A stretch of 64,000 nucleotides of DNA, taken from NCBI RefSeq assembly GCF_900129085.1, contig NZ_FQUF01000006.1, positions 25,912 to 89,911 of the forward strand. The letters run 5' to 3'. Of this stretch, positions 27,101-38,221 are shown piece after piece. Position 1 is the stretch's first letter; each line of letters opens with the position of its first letter. The notes beneath the pieces are model-generated. The model saw only the letters and a list, made by a program, of their open reading frames with translations, did no database searches and was not told the DNA's origin. The stretch comes from Atopostipes suicloacalis DSM 15692 (GTDB lineage Bacteria; Bacillota; Bacilli; Lactobacillales; Carnobacteriaceae_A). Both the position numbers and the translations under genes were made by a program.

Positions 27101-29509
27101 TTAACGAATTTTTACATTCAATTGCTCAATTAATGCTTCTTGAACTCGTTTAAAGTCATTGTTCACTTCTTCTTCTTTTAGAGTAGCCTTAGGATTCGCA
27201 TAATAAAGCGAATAAGCCATTGATTTCTTACCTGCTTCGATATGGTCACCTTCGTATAAATCAAATAATTGGATTCGTTGGAGCCATTTTCCACCATTTT
27301 CAGAAATGACAGCTTCTAATTCAGCATGCGTAATATCTTCTTCCACTAACAATGCGATATCACGGGAAGAACCTGGATAACGATTTAACGCGGTATATTC
27401 GACCGCTTCTTTCTTAGCATTCACTAGCTGATCAATCGATAATTCGAAAACAAAAGTATCCGCTAAATCACTCTGTTTAGCAATCGTTGGATGGAGTTGT
27501 CCCACATAACCGATTAATTGCTCTGCTATATAAATATCTGCTGTACGACCAGGATGCATTCCCTCACGTTCTGTAGCTAAACGGTAAGTGATCTCTTCAC
27601 TAAATGAAAAGGAAGATAACAAGTTTTCTACTAACCCTTTTACAGTATAAAAATCAATTGGTGTCTTTTTACCGAACCAATCTTTTTGGGTTTCACCGGT
27701 TAGTAATCCAGCAACATTGCTATATTCCACTATATCATCTTCGCCTTCTTGGTAAAAAACATGTCCAATTTCATAAAGCGCAATGTCTGAGACTTGATGG
27801 GTGATATTGTACGTGGCATCATCTAATAAACCACTAATAACATTTTGTCTAAGGCTCACGCGTTCTTTACTCATCGGATTTTGTAAATGAACAAGTTCCC
27901 CTTTTGTGATCGCATACCGACGTGCTTTTTCTGGAAGTGTTAATGAATAACTTACAGCTTCTTGTAGACCATTTCCTTCTAAAATTTCTCGAATAAGTCG
28001 TGTTGTTTTTTGCTCATCCGTTAATTCTCCTGGAGTGGATTCAGTCACTGGAAGTGTGATGGGTATATTATTATAGCCATAGATTCGAGCAATTTCTTCA
28101 ATCAAATCTTCAGCAATTTCAATATCCCAACGTCGTGGCGGAATAGAAACATCTAATTGATCCTGATCAATCTTATGCTCAAATCCTAAACGATCCAATA
28201 TCTTTGAAATTTCAGTAGCAGTCAACGCACTTCCGATTAAACCATTTACTCGTTGGGTTGTTGTAGCAATCGTCACATCTTTGGTTGTTGTATGAGTAGA
28301 TTCTGCCGTTCCGCTAACCATCGTTCCTCCACCTAGTTCAACCATTAATTTTGCGGCTAAATCAGCAGCTTCTTGGACGGTAGCAATATTGATTCCCTTT
28401 TCAAAACGATTACTTGATTCACTTCGTAAATTCAAGCGATTAGCTGTTCGACGGGTTAATACTGGATTAAAAACAGCTGATTCAATCGCAATTGTTTTTG
28501 TTTCTTCCGTAATTTGAGAGTTTTCGCCTCCCATAACTCCAGCTAAAGCAACTGCTTTTTCCCCATTTGTTATGACCAAATTTTCTTGTGTTAATACATG
28601 ATCACGGCCATCTAAAGTCACGAACTCTTCTCCAGGGTGAGCACGACGAACATGTATTTTTTTAGAATCTAACTTGTCATAATCAAAAGCATGTAGAGGT
28701 TGTCCAAATTCAAGCATCACATAGTTCGTAATATCTACTATTAAATCAATTGGACGTATACCCGCGTGCATTAATTTATGTTGCATCCATAACGGACTTT
28801 CGCTAATTTTTACATCTTTAACAATACGCATACGATAATCCAATGTATCTTCCGTATGTTCTACAGAAACAGAAACATAATCTTCTACTTTTTCTGCCTC
28901 ATTTTCTTGAAAATTAACCTCTTCAAAACTAGGAACTTGGTCCAATAAAGCTCCTACTTCATACGCGACTCCCCGCATACTCAGTGCATCTGCTCGGTTA
29001 GGTGTTAAGTCAAATTCAATAATAGCGTCATCTAAACCAAGGTATGGACGAGCATCAGCACCTACTTTGGCATCTTGCTCTAAAACATAAATACCGTCTT
29101 CAGCTTTTTTTGGAATAATTGAATCTGAAAAGCCTAATTCATCTAAAGAAACAATCATTCCTTCAGAATCTTCCCCCATAAGTTTTGCTTTTTTTATTTC
29201 AAAGTTTCCTGGAAGTATTGCGCCAACTTTAGCGACGACAACTTTTTGTCCAGCAGCAACATTTGGTGCACCACAGACAATAGGGAGAACTTGGTTGCCC
29301 ACATTTACCGTTGTTTTATTTAAGTGGTCCGAGCCTTCAAGCGGTTCACACGTTTCAACTTCTCCAACGACTAGATGCTCTAAACCTTCACCTAGTTTCT
29401 GGATTGTTTCAACTTCCAGCCCTCCTAAAGTAAATTTTTCGCCCAATTCTTCAGGGGTAATATTTGATAAATCGACATATTCTTTCAACCAATTAAAAGA
29501 AACTAACAT
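27101..29509 (-). CDS. pheT: Phenylalanyl-tRNA synthetase beta subunit
   Basis: 802 residues. The layout is: N-terminal tRNA-binding (EMAP-like) domain, about 40-150; B3/B4 editing domain, about 210-390, with GGENSQITEETK; B5 domain, about 405-475; catalytic-like core; and C-terminal FDX-ACB anticodon-binding domain, about 708-802, starting near LNRYPGSSRDIALLV. The protein forms an alpha2-beta2 enzyme that charges tRNA-Phe and edits mis-charged Tyr. It starts on the pheS stop codon (one-base overlap). Confidence 0.96.
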   Translation of the reverse strand: MLVSFNWLKEYVDLSNITPEELGEKFTLGGLEVETIQKLGEGLEHLVVGEVETCEPLEGSDHLNKTTVNVGNQVLPIVCGAPNVAAGQKVVVAKVGAILPGNFEIKKAKLMGEDSEGMIVSLDELGFSDSIIPKKAEDGIYVLEQDAKVGADARPYLGLDDAIIEFDLTPNRADALSMRGVAYEVGALLDQVPSFEEVNFQENEAEKVEDYVSVSVEHTEDTLDYRMRIVKDVKISESPLWMQHKLMHAGIRPIDLIVDITNYVMLEFGQPLHAFDYDKLDSKKIHVRRAHPGEEFVTLDGRDHVLTQENLVITNGEKAVALAGVMGGENSQITEETKTIAIESAVFNPVLTRRTANRLNLRSESSNRFEKGINIATVQEAADLAAKLMVELGGGTMVSGTAESTHTTTKDVTIATTTQRVNGLIGSALTATEISKILDRLGFEHKIDQDQLDVSIPPRRWDIEIAEDLIEEIARIYGYNNIPITLPVTESTPGELTDEQKTTRLIREILEGNGLQEAVSYSLTLPEKARRYAITKGELVHLQNPMSKERVSLRQNVISGLLDDATYNITHQVSDIALYEIGHVFYQEGEDDIVEYSNVAGLLTGETQKDWFGKKTPIDFYTVKGLVENLLSSFSFSEEITYRLATEREGMHPGRTADIYIAEQLIGYVGQLHPTIAKQSDLADTFVFELSIDQLVNAKKEAVEYTALNRYPGSSRDIALLVEEDITHAELEAVISENGGKWLQRIQLFDLYEGDHIEAGKKSMAYSLYYANPKATLKEEEVNNDFKRVQEALIEQLNVKIR

Positions 29510-30564
29510 TAGGCTTCTTCTCCTTTCGCACGAAACTGACTGAGGAACCGTTGATCATTTAAATAAAAATGACGAATATCATCCACACCATATTTCAGCA
29601 TCGCCATTCGGTCCGGTCCTACACCAAACGCAAAGCCAGAATATTTTTTAGAATCAACATGACTCATTTCTAATACATTTGGATGGATCATACCTGCTCC
29701 TAATACTTCAATCCAACCACTCTGCTTACACACATTACAGCCTGCTCCTCCACATTTAAAGCAGCTAACATCCACTTCTACGGATGGTTCCGTAAATGGG
29801 AAATAACTTGGGCGGAAACGGACTTCTCGGTCCGGTCCAAATATTTTTTTGGACATAACTTCTAAAGTTCCCATTAAATCAGACATGGTGATATTTTCAT
29901 CTACAACAATTCCTTCAATTTGATGAAATTGATGAGAATGAGTCGCATCGTCTGAATCTCGACGGTAAACTTTCCCAGGACTAATCACCTTTAAAGGGCC
30001 CTTTGAAAAATCATGGGCTTCAATTACCAAAGGTTGAACTGCTGATGTTTGTGTTCTTAATAAATAGTGGTCATTAATATAAAAAGAATCTTGCATATCG
30101 CGTGCTGGATGATCTTGTGGAACATTCACACGCTCAAAGTTGAGATAATCCGAAACAATTTCTGTTCCTCCCACAATGTTATAACCCATCCCTAAAAAGA
30201 GATCTTCCATCTCTTCCATGATTTGGTGAATAAGATGAGTTTGTCCCCTTTTAAATTTACGGCCGGGTAGTGTTACATCAATTGTTTCCTCCCGTAATTT
30301 CTCTTCTAAAGCAAGGTGGGCTAACTCTTCTTTTTTATCCGAAATACGAGTCGATAAGTCGTCGCGAATTTCATTGGCTAATTTTCCAATAATCGGGCGT
30401 TCCTTCTTATCCAAGTCTTTCATCATTTTTAGTAATTCGGTTAGCTGTCCTTTTTTCCCTAATAATTGGATTCTTAATTCTTCAACAGCTTTTTCAGACG
30501 TCATCTGATTAATTTTTTCTTTTGACGATTCTGCTAATTTTTCTAACTTCTCTTTTAACTCCAT
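29509..30564 (-). CDS. pheS: Phenylalanyl-tRNA synthetase alpha subunit
   Basis: 351 residues: an N-terminal coiled-coil arm (about 1-90) and the class II catalytic core. Motif 2 region reads [20 protein letters not shown]; motif 3 reads [34 protein letters not shown] zinc-like segment is typical of many bacterial PheS. Its ATG has AGGAGG upstream. Expression should be controlled by the T-box leader that precedes it. Confidence 0.96.
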   Translation of the reverse strand: MELKEKLEKLAESSKEKINQMTSEKAVEELRIQLLGKKGQLTELLKMMKDLDKKERPIIGKLANEIRDDLSTRISDKKEELAHLALEEKLREETIDVTLPGRKFKRGQTHLIHQIMEEMEDLFLGMGYNIVGGTEIVSDYLNFERVNVPQDHPARDMQDSFYINDHYLLRTQTSAVQPLVIEAHDFSKGPLKVISPGKVYRRDSDDATHSHQFHQIEGIVVDENITMSDLMGTLEVMSKKIFGPDREVRFRPSYFPFTEPSVEVDVSCFKCGGAGCNVCKQSGWIEVLGAGMIHPNVLEMSHVDSKKYSGFAFGVGPDRMAMLKYGVDDIRHFYLNDQRFLSQFRAKGEEA

Positions 30565-30588
30565 TTTTTTTCCTCCTAAAATAAAAAT

Positions 30589-30850
30589 AACCCCAATCCC
30601 AAAAAAGGGACGAGGTTAAACGCGGTACCACCCTAGTTCAAAAAAGGATAGACTCCTTCTTTGCACTTAAGTTTGCATAACGGTGCAAGCCGGGATGAAA
30701 CCAACTATTCGAAATAAATAAATCTAGCAAAAATTTATTTCGAGCAACAGAAGTGAATTTCTCTTATTAAAGAATATAAATACTTTCAGCTAATGTATCT
30801 ATTCTCTGCAATCTTTTTATAAAATACTCTTTTCTGTCATTATTTTTAAG
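30589..30850 (-). ncRNA. T-box leader RNA of pheST
   Basis: The 14-base T-box AGGGTGGTACCGCG is at 30621-30634 on the minus strand, followed by the terminator stem AACCTCGTCCC/GGGATTGGGGTT (30589-30617) and a T-rich run. Upstream, stem I contains a TTC triplet followed by A at 30755-30757, fitting a phenylalanine specifier. A TATAAT -10 at 30855-30860 places the transcript start near 30848. The RNA senses uncharged tRNA-Phe and lets transcription continue into pheS. Confidence 0.93.
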
Positions 30851-30943
30851 TTTTATTATACAGTTTGTTTTAACGAATCCCATTATAACAAAGATTTATA
30901 AAAAAAGGTAGTTTTTATATGAAGAGAATACCTTCTAAATAAA

Positions 30944-30991
30944 AACCCAATAGGAAACCTTCATCAAAATAAGGGGTTTCATATTGAGTCT
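30944..30991 (-). terminator. Terminator of the ntp operon
   Basis: A 14-bp stem (CCCAATAGGAAACC/GGTTTCATATTGAG, two mismatches) followed by TTTTTATT on the minus strand, about 46 bases after ntpD. The rest of the 30565-31037 gap is the pheST leader and promoter. Confidence 0.7.
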
Positions 30992-31037
30992 TTCCTTTAA
31001 TATAACTAACTGATTTAGCGTAAAGCTAAGCTATTTT

Positions 31038-31706
31038 TTATTCATTACTAGAAAGGTCTTGCATCCGTTCATTTTCAGTAAGATCTTTCTCACTGAGTAC
31101 TCGTTTTACAGCCTTCATTCGGGTAAACTCTTCACGTTCTTTTTCTTCAAGCTCATTATTAATTTGTTTTTGAGCCGCTTCGAGTTGAGGAATGGTCACA
31201 TTTTCTAATGCATTCACTCTTTTTTGCGTTTTTTGAATGTTACTGGCTAAACGATAGGCTGTATTTTCAATTTCAGCTAATTGTATTTGTAGTCCTTTTA
31301 CTCTTTCAAAAGCTAAGCGTGTACGGTCCACCTCAATGGATGTCTCGGTTAGTGAGTAAGGGAGTGTATCTTGCTTTTTCCCTCGGTAGTCAATTTCAGG
31401 GATTTCAGAACCCATAAGACTTCGTACTTTAATGTGAATGTGACGATCCACCTCAATCGATTCTGAAATTTCTTGTAAGTTAAATATCCCTACAGCTTCT
31501 TGTGCAAGAGCCATTTGATTATAGGCATCCTCATAAGCATCGACTAAATCGTCTTGAACTTGCTTGGCTTTTTCAACCAAAGTGACAATTTCATTCATAA
31601 GAATGAGTCGCTTTCTATCCATGAGGCTATGTCCACTTCTAGATAGTTCTAAGGTTTTCTCGATTTTCATTAAGTTCCCTTTTGTTGGTGATTGATCAAT
31701 CTCCAC
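31038..31706 (-). CDS. ntpD: V/A-type ATPase subunit D (central stalk)
   Basis: 222 residues forming two long helices around a short middle part, as in the rotor shaft subunit D. The family N-terminus is visible ([16 protein letters not shown], then [10 protein letters not shown]). The shaft turns inside the A3B3 head and is capped by NtpG. I place the start at the GTG behind AAGGTG, inside the ntpB stop region; a GTG nine bases upstream is also open. It is the last gene of the operon. Confidence 0.9.
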   Translation of the reverse strand: MEIDQSPTKGNLMKIEKTLELSRSGHSLMDRKRLILMNEIVTLVEKAKQVQDDLVDAYEDAYNQMALAQEAVGIFNLQEISESIEVDRHIHIKVRSLMGSEIPEIDYRGKKQDTLPYSLTETSIEVDRTRLAFERVKGLQIQLAEIENTAYRLASNIQKTQKRVNALENVTIPQLEAAQKQINNELEEKEREEFTRMKAVKRVLSEKDLTENERMQDLSSNE

Positions 31707-33132
31707 TGTTAACACCTTCTTTGATGTTCAATTGTTGTGAACTTTGAAGTGAATACTCCTTATTCTCATAATATTTATCTAAAATCGTTGAATCAATACG
31801 GTTTAATTCTTCTCTAGGTAATAGACGTAACAAATCCCAACCAAGATTTAAGGTATCTTTCATCGTTCTTGTTTCGTCCATGCCTTGACCAACAAACTCT
31901 TCTTCGAATTTCTTTCCGAATTCTAAATACATTTTATCAACATCAGAAAGTTCTTCTTCTCCAATTACAGAGGCTAAACTTCTAGCTTCTATCGTACTTG
32001 AGTAAGAAGCAAAGAGTTGATTAGCAACTCCTTCATGGTCTTCACGTGTATAATCCGCTCCAATACTGTCAGACATCAAACGAGATAAAGATGGTAATAC
32101 ACCAATTGGAGGGAAAATATTTTTATGTTGCAAATCACGATCCAATACGATTTGTCCCTCTGTAATATACCCGGTTAAGTCAGGAATTGGGTGCGTAATA
32201 TCATCGTTAGGCATTGTTAAAATTGGAATCTGAGTAACTGATCCTTGTTTTCCTTTAACGATTCCTGCTCTTTCATAAATTGTAGCTAGCTCAGAATATA
32301 AATAACCTGGATAACCTTTACGAGAAGGAATTTCATCTTTTGCATTGGAGATTTCTCTCAATGCTTCACTAAATGAAGTCATATCCGTTAAAATAACCAA
32401 TACATGATACCCCAAATCATAGGCTAAATACTCTGCGGTCGTTAAAGCCACTCTTGGTGTAATAATTCGTTCCATCACAGGATCATCAGCTGTATTTAAA
32501 AAGCTGGTAACATGATCCATCGTACCACTTTCCTCAAACGTTCGTCTGAAAAAATCAGCAGTATCATGTGTTACACCCATTGCCGCAAAAACCAACGCAA
32601 ACTCGCCTTCTACGTCTTCACCTAATTTTGCTTGTTTAACAATTTGTGCAGCTAACTCATTATGGGATAATCCTTCCCCTGAAAAGATTGGAAGTTTTTG
32701 TCCACGAATCAAAGTCATCAAGCCATCAATTGCTGAAAATCCTGTTTCAATAAAGTTTTTAGGAAATACACGAGAAACTGGATTCAAAGGTGCACCATTT
32801 ACATCCCGTTGGACGTCTGAATGGACAGGTCCTAGCTCATCAAGTGGGCGACCCAATCCATCAAAAGTACGACCTAAGATATCAGGAGATAGGTCTATTT
32901 CCATCCCATGTCCACTGAATGTCGTATGTGTGTTATTTAAGGACATATTTGTCGTTTGATCAAAGACTTGAATTAAACAACGTTCACCTTCAATCGAGAT
33001 GACCTGACCTATTTTTTCTTCTTTTTTATTGGTGCGAAATCGAACAATATCGCCATAGGCAGCTTCTCGCACCCCATCAATAACGACTAATGGCCCTTCA
33101 ATGGAGCTTAAATTTAAATGTTCAATTGCCAT
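31696..33132 (-). CDS. ntpB: V/A-type ATPase subunit B (non-catalytic)
   Basis: 478 residues of the non-catalytic regulatory subunit. Recognisable parts are [16 protein letters not shown] at the N-terminus, the domain reading [18 protein letters not shown] in place of a working P-loop, and [22 protein letters not shown]. It alternates with A in the hexameric head. The degenerate P-loop is normal for B. It overlaps ntpD and follows ntpA by 11 bases. Confidence 0.95.
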   Translation of the reverse strand: MAIEHLNLSSIEGPLVVIDGVREAAYGDIVRFRTNKKEEKIGQVISIEGERCLIQVFDQTTNMSLNNTHTTFSGHGMEIDLSPDILGRTFDGLGRPLDELGPVHSDVQRDVNGAPLNPVSRVFPKNFIETGFSAIDGLMTLIRGQKLPIFSGEGLSHNELAAQIVKQAKLGEDVEGEFALVFAAMGVTHDTADFFRRTFEESGTMDHVTSFLNTADDPVMERIITPRVALTTAEYLAYDLGYHVLVILTDMTSFSEALREISNAKDEIPSRKGYPGYLYSELATIYERAGIVKGKQGSVTQIPILTMPNDDITHPIPDLTGYITEGQIVLDRDLQHKNIFPPIGVLPSLSRLMSDSIGADYTREDHEGVANQLFASYSSTIEARSLASVIGEEELSDVDKMYLEFGKKFEEEFVGQGMDETRTMKDTLNLGWDLLRLLPREELNRIDSTILDKYYENKEYSLQSSQQLNIKEGVNSGD

Positions 33133-33143
33133 TATATCTCTCC

Positions 33144-34913
33144 TTATCCATTCTCTTGCATTGCTTTATCATAATAGGCATCAATATCATCATAATAATG
33201 ATCAAGCATTTCTAATTGATCATTGGGTACGTCATATTTTATATTAATAATTTTATTAAAGATATTAGACTGTGTTAAATAACTCACTGGAAAGCCAAAG
33301 GAAATTAAAGATTGGCTGCGTTCATATAAATACAAAATAATGTCTAACATTTTAGCTTGCTTTTTAATTGGAACAGAACTATCAATTTCATGAAAAGATC
33401 CTTGTTGTAAAAAGCCTAAACGAATGACTTTAGAAATTTGTAAGATTAATTTTTGTGAATCGGGTAAGACATCACTACCAATTAATTTCACGATTTCGAG
33501 TAATTCATCTTCTTCTTTTAGAAGAACCATCATTTCATTATGATTTTTCATAAAATCTTCATCCACATTTTTAGCATACCAGTGTGATAAATCATTTAAA
33601 TATTGACTGTAGCTGGTAATCCAGTTAATTGCTGGATAATGTCGCGCATGGGCTAAATCTGAATCGAGTGCCCAGAAACAACGGACATAACGCTTGGTAT
33701 TTTGTGTCACAGGTTCCGAGAAGTCTCCACCTTGAGGAGAAACAGCTCCGATAATAGAAACTGAACCATTCGTATGGTTTAAGTTTTCCATATCTCCTGC
33801 CCTTTCATAGAAAGCAGCAATACGACTAGATAAGTAAGCAGGGAAACCTTCTTCTCCAGGCATTTCTTCTAATCGTCCAGATAATTCACGAAGTGCTTCT
33901 GCCCATCGAGAGGTTGAATCAGCCATAATGGCTACATCATATCCCATATCCCGATAATATTCAGCAATAGTGATTCCTGTGTAAATAGAAGCTTCACGTG
34001 CTGCAACTGGCATGTCTGAAGTGTTTGCAATTAAGACTGTACGTTCCATTAAAGAAGCACCACTTCGAGGGTCAATCAGTTTGGCAAAGTCTTCTAAAAC
34101 TTCTGTCATTTCATTTCCACGTTCACCACAACCAATATAGACAATAATATCTGTTTCAGCATATTTTGCAATCTGATGCTGCATGGTTGTTTTACCTGTT
34201 CCGAAACCTCCAGGAATTGCAGCAGCTCCTCCTTTGGCAATAGGAAACACAGAGTCAATAATTCTTTGTCCTGTAATTAATGGACGAGTACTTTCAAGGC
34301 GTTCGAGTACTGTACGAGGTTTACGAATGGGCCATTTTTGAAAGCCCTTGATTTCGATAATATTCCCGTTAATTTGTTCAATTTTAACTAATACATCATT
34401 TATCGTATATTCTCCAGGTTCAACAACTTCAATAACTTTACCGGCTACATCAGGAGGTACCATCACTTTATGCATGATAGCTTTTGTTTCAGGAATTTCA
34501 GCAATAATTTCTCCGCCGTTCACTGTTTCTCCAACAGAAATTACTGGGGTCACTTCCCATAATTTTTCTCGATTTAAAGAATCCAGTTTGATTCCTTTTT
34601 TGATGTGTGCACCGCTCACTTTTTGAATTTCTTTTAATGGGCGTTCAATTCCATCAAAAATATTATCGAGCATTCCTGGACCAAGTTCTACAGCCATTGA
34701 TTCATTAGTTCCTTCAATAGGTTCACCAGGTCTTAGGCCGTTTGTGTCTTCGTAGACTTGAATCGTCGTTTTAAACTGATCAATCCCAATAACTTCGCCA
34801 ACCAAACGGTCATTTCCTACGTAAACTAACTCAGACATAGAAAAATCTGTTGGTCCTTGAATTTTAATGATTGGGCCATTTATTGCATAAATTTTATTTT
34901 TTGTTTCTATCAT
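33144..34913 (-). CDS. ntpA: V/A-type ATPase subunit A (catalytic)
   Basis: 589 residues. The P-loop is [16 protein letters not shown] (the family usually has GAFGSGKT). The catalytic GERGNEM segment follows, and the non-homologous bulge region between the N-terminal barrel and the nucleotide domain is present (about residues 110-190). [20 protein letters not shown] marks the crown side. Subunit A hydrolyses ATP to drive rotation. The ATG overlaps the ntpE stop codon (ATGA) and has GGAGGG nine bases upstream. Confidence 0.96.
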   Translation of the reverse strand: MIETKNKIYAINGPIIKIQGPTDFSMSELVYVGNDRLVGEVIGIDQFKTTIQVYEDTNGLRPGEPIEGTNESMAVELGPGMLDNIFDGIERPLKEIQKVSGAHIKKGIKLDSLNREKLWEVTPVISVGETVNGGEIIAEIPETKAIMHKVMVPPDVAGKVIEVVEPGEYTINDVLVKIEQINGNIIEIKGFQKWPIRKPRTVLERLESTRPLITGQRIIDSVFPIAKGGAAAIPGGFGTGKTTMQHQIAKYAETDIIVYIGCGERGNEMTEVLEDFAKLIDPRSGASLMERTVLIANTSDMPVAAREASIYTGITIAEYYRDMGYDVAIMADSTSRWAEALRELSGRLEEMPGEEGFPAYLSSRIAAFYERAGDMENLNHTNGSVSIIGAVSPQGGDFSEPVTQNTKRYVRCFWALDSDLAHARHYPAINWITSYSQYLNDLSHWYAKNVDEDFMKNHNEMMVLLKEEDELLEIVKLIGSDVLPDSQKLILQISKVIRLGFLQQGSFHEIDSSVPIKKQAKMLDIILYLYERSQSLISFGFPVSYLTQSNIFNKIINIKYDVPNDQLEMLDHYYDDIDAYYDKAMQENG

Positions 34914-35497
34914 CGATTAAGTCCCTCCGTTATAGAGAAATCCTCTTCCGCACGAGTAAGCAAAGTTGAAAAAGAAAAATCTAATAAGATACCTCTTTCT
35001 CTGGCTACTCCACGGACTCCTCCTATAAACTCACGATCGGATATATTTAACTCGGCATTTGTCATTTCTTCTAAGTCTGATAGCAAATATTCGTCCGATG
35101 GGTCAATATAAATATCAAAGAGTTCATCTTGCGCATATTCTTGAACGGATTGAATCATCTTTTTCATATGCTCTTTATATTCGTCTGTTTCTTTGTATTC
35201 GTTTAAGACATTTTCAAATTTATCATATAAAGATTTCTTTAGTTTTTCTTCTTGCACATAAAGTTCATGTTGATGATTAAATCTAATCTTCGATATGGCT
35301 TTATTGTTTTCTTTTCTTGCGGCATTTTTTTCTGATTCTAATCGATCAGCAAAAGAAGCGTCTGTTTTTCGTTTAAAATCTTTTAAATCTTTATCTAAAG
35401 ATTCTTGATAAGCAGTCATTTGTTCTTCCATTGTATTTTTAACTTTTACATTTACTTCATCTACGAAATAATCTATTTTTTCTTCTAAATCCATCAT
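34910..35497 (-). CDS. ntpE: V/A-type ATPase subunit E (peripheral stalk)
   Basis: 195 residues: a long charged N-terminal helix (to about residue 100) and a C-terminal globular domain with FIGGVRGVARERGILLDFSF, the conserved family region. It pairs with NtpF to form the peripheral stalk that holds the catalytic head. The frame opens four codons upstream, but GGGAG stands just before the ATG at 35497. Confidence 0.88.
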   Translation of the reverse strand: MMDLEEKIDYFVDEVNVKVKNTMEEQMTAYQESLDKDLKDFKRKTDASFADRLESEKNAARKENNKAISKIRFNHQHELYVQEEKLKKSLYDKFENVLNEYKETDEYKEHMKKMIQSVQEYAQDELFDIYIDPSDEYLLSDLEEMTNAELNISDREFIGGVRGVARERGILLDFSFSTLLTRAEEDFSITEGLNR

Positions 35498-35509
35498 CGC
35501 ATCTCCCAT

Positions 35510-35818
35510 CTATACTGAAATATTCACAGCTTTTTGAATTGTTTCAGCAATTTTATTCCGGTTGCTAGCATATTCATCCGAACCGGGAATTTCAACTATT
35601 AAAGGGACGGCTTGATTAAAGCGAAATTCATCTACTTTTTTTTGATTCTGTTCGATTAATTTTGGAGCAATCATTAAGATCCCAATTTCTTCATCTTTAG
35701 TCACTTTATCAAAAATTGTATTAAAAGAAGTCGCCTTTGAAATAAGTTCTCCTTCAACTCCTGCAAGTTGCATGCCTACTAAAGTCGAAATGTTATCTGT
35801 TATGACATAAGATTTCAT
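35510..35818 (-). CDS. ntpG: V/A-type ATPase subunit F (central stalk; NtpG)
   Basis: 102 residues, a Rossmann-like small subunit: SYVITDNISTLVGMQLAGVEG, a middle strand GILMIAPKLIE and a VPLIVEIPGS segment. It binds the end of subunit D in the rotor. The gene is two bases after ntpK. Confidence 0.88.
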   Translation of the reverse strand: MKSYVITDNISTLVGMQLAGVEGELISKATSFNTIFDKVTKDEEIGILMIAPKLIEQNQKKVDEFRFNQAVPLIVEIPGSDEYASNRNKIAETIQKAVNISV

Positions 35819-35819
35819 A

Positions 35820-36263
35820 TTATAGACGTCCTAAGATCATAAATGAGATAATTAATCCGTATAAGGCAATACCTTCTGCTAAACCAACGAAAATTAGTGA
35901 ACGACCAAAGATTGAATCATCTTCACTAATTGCACCCAAAGCGGCACTTGCGGCACTTGCAACAGCAACCCCACCACCAATACCAGATAAACCAGTAGCT
36001 AGAGCAGCTGCAATATAACCTAAACCAGTAGCTAAACCATCTGCGGCAGCGGCTGTCTCACTAGCGGCAAAAACTGTTTCAGGAGAGTAAGCAAAGATTA
36101 AAGAGATGATAAAGCCTGTTGCAACCGTTAAAACATTTGCAGCCAAAGTCTTTTTGTATCGTTTTTTGTTTCGTTCTCCTTTAAAAAAGTAAGCAGCTGG
36201 AAAAACAAATCCTAATAAAATTGTGGCAACCATTGTTGTTTTAATCATTAATTCAATATTCAT
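35820..36263 (-). CDS. ntpK: V/A-type ATPase membrane rotor subunit K (c-ring)
   Basis: 147 residues. The C-terminal 75 form one c-type hairpin: an outer helix with ATGLSGIGGGVAVASAAS, a polar loop SEDDSIF, and an ion-binding helix with the essential Glu (about residue 130) in GLAEGIALYGLIIS. The N-terminal half has two hydrophobic helices joined by a very basic loop (KGERNKKRYKK) and no second ion-binding site, followed by an Ala-rich stretch. This differs from the Enterococcus hirae NtpK plan of two c-type hairpins, and the residues known to ligate Na+ there (Gln in the outer helix, Thr after the Glu) are Gly here. The coupling ion may therefore be H+. Confidence 0.88.
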   Translation of the reverse strand: MNIELMIKTTMVATILLGFVFPAAYFFKGERNKKRYKKTLAANVLTVATGFIISLIFAYSPETVFAASETAAAADGLATGLGYIAAALATGLSGIGGGVAVASAASAALGAISEDDSIFGRSLIFVGLAEGIALYGLIISFMILGRL

Positions 36264-36280
36264 TTCTATACTTCCTCCAA

Positions 36281-38221
36281 TTATTTTTTATCCCAAACAC
36301 TTTCAAATTCAATTCCGTCTCCACTATAAAAGTGACTAAATATTTCATAAAATTCTAAACGCAAGACTTGAATAAAGATAACTAATCCTTCAAATCCTGT
36401 AACAAATAAGTTTCCTAATACAAGAACCAACCAATTTGGATTCGCTGATTCAATATTTGCAAACATCAAAACGACACCCATCATGGCAACGTGGGCAATC
36501 GCAAAAGCTCCTATACGTACAAAAGAAATTGTATTTGAAAAATAAGTTAGCACTGTTTCAAACATTTCAAAAAAGATCGTTAACAATTGCATAACTATTC
36601 CATCTTTATCTTCTGCTTTTTTGTGTTCTATGATATTTGTAAGTGGTTCTTCAAAAGCAATGACAAGTAATAACCCAACAATAATTGCGATAAATAATCC
36701 TATCGCTGGAATTTCTTGACCGGCCATATAAAGAACAAGTAACAAAACAATTAATCCATAAAATGCAAAACCAGCAATTCCATTCTTATTCAGTATTGCT
36801 TCCCACTTTTCACCATTTTTAAATCTCAAATAAATATTCAAGACCATCGTTAATAAAATGACAAACATTCCGGAACCAACTGCTACAATAAATACCGTAT
36901 TTAAACTTCCAAAGAAAGGAATGGTACTTAGTTTCTCCATCGGGTTACCCCATAAGGCAGGAATAACATCTTCTAAACCAAAGAAACTTCCGTAAATCAA
37001 CCCAAAAATCATGGAAGAAAGACCAACGGGAACAAACATCTTTGCCAAACTCAATTTTTCACTGAAATAGCCCACTAAGCCGGCTAAAAATAGCAAGAGG
37101 CCTTGTCCTAAATCACCAAACATAGCTCCAAAGAACAAGGAATAGGTCACGGCTACAATTCCCGTAGGATCAAGTTCTCGATAATTTGGCACCCCATACA
37201 TTTTAGTAATCATTTCAAAAGGTCGTGCAAAGAAATTATTACGCAGTTTTGTAGGGGACTCAAAATTGTGTGCATCTTCATCCTCTTCAATATACATTTC
37301 AATTTCTTCAACTTTAGCCAATTCTTTTTCAAGTTTCATAGCATCTTCTTCAGCCATCCAGCCAAGTACAAGATAACGTGTTTCTTTTTGAGCGAACTCA
37401 TCACGTGTAATCGCAGCATATTGACGAATTTTATGGGCTTCCGATAATTCTTCTAAGGTTTTCTTTGCTTGTTTTAAATTCTTAATATTCGGATGCAAGA
37501 TATCGAATATTTCAGCTTGCACTTTTTCTTTCTCAGTCGTTAATTGATCGATTTGTTCATCATATTTATGAACAATATCTTTAAACGTCCCTTTTTCTTC
37601 TGTAATATATATTCTTTCCCAAGCAAGAGAGTAATACAAAGCATCTACTCTTTGACGAGCTTCTGGAGTCGTAAAATATACGCCATAGACATATCCGTCT
37701 GTTGTCTTTGAAGGGATAAATACGGAAGGAACCATGCTATCAATATATTTTTTGAATATTTGATAACTTTTTGTGGTAAATCGTCCAAATCTAAACTTCA
37801 AATGCTTAATGCTTAATATTTTTTCTAAAGAATAACCAATATCTGAAAAAGGTTCATATTCATCATGACTAAACGTTGCAGTATTTAACTGTCGTGTTAA
37901 CTCTTGCAACTCATTTTTCTTATCGGTAACCTTGCTTTCAACAGAGGTAACCATTTTTTTTACTTCTTTAAACGTTAGATTACTTTCAAGGTTTTTATCA
38001 TCTTCGACTGGTTCATCAATTAAAGATAATAAATCATCAATTCGTTCATCCCAAGGTTGATATTGATTTGAGCTCGTATAAGCTTTTAATGTTTCAATTC
38101 CAGATAATTCCTTTAGTGCATTCACTAAGTGAATATCATAATGACTTAGATAATTATAAGCCATTTTATCAATATCATCACGAGGTCCTGTGATGTTAAC
38201 CATACTCATAGTAGTAATCAA
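36281..38221 (-). CDS. ntpI: V/A-type ATPase subunit I (stator a-subunit)
   Basis: 646 residues: a soluble N-terminal half (about 1-320) with coiled coils, then about seven to eight membrane helices. The family pattern FGAMFGDLGQGL marks the first membrane part, and a conserved SFVRIGAFAIAHVAM helix carries the essential arginine that faces the c-ring. It forms the ion half-channels. The start is probably the TTG right after the ntpC stop, with GGAG nine bases before; an ATG 12 bases later is the alternative. Confidence 0.92.
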   Translation of the reverse strand: MITTMSMVNITGPRDDIDKMAYNYLSHYDIHLVNALKELSGIETLKAYTSSNQYQPWDERIDDLLSLIDEPVEDDKNLESNLTFKEVKKMVTSVESKVTDKKNELQELTRQLNTATFSHDEYEPFSDIGYSLEKILSIKHLKFRFGRFTTKSYQIFKKYIDSMVPSVFIPSKTTDGYVYGVYFTTPEARQRVDALYYSLAWERIYITEEKGTFKDIVHKYDEQIDQLTTEKEKVQAEIFDILHPNIKNLKQAKKTLEELSEAHKIRQYAAITRDEFAQKETRYLVLGWMAEEDAMKLEKELAKVEEIEMYIEEDEDAHNFESPTKLRNNFFARPFEMITKMYGVPNYRELDPTGIVAVTYSLFFGAMFGDLGQGLLLFLAGLVGYFSEKLSLAKMFVPVGLSSMIFGLIYGSFFGLEDVIPALWGNPMEKLSTIPFFGSLNTVFIVAVGSGMFVILLTMVLNIYLRFKNGEKWEAILNKNGIAGFAFYGLIVLLLVLYMAGQEIPAIGLFIAIIVGLLLVIAFEEPLTNIIEHKKAEDKDGIVMQLLTIFFEMFETVLTYFSNTISFVRIGAFAIAHVAMMGVVLMFANIESANPNWLVLVLGNLFVTGFEGLVIFIQVLRLEFYEIFSHFYSGDGIEFESVWDKK

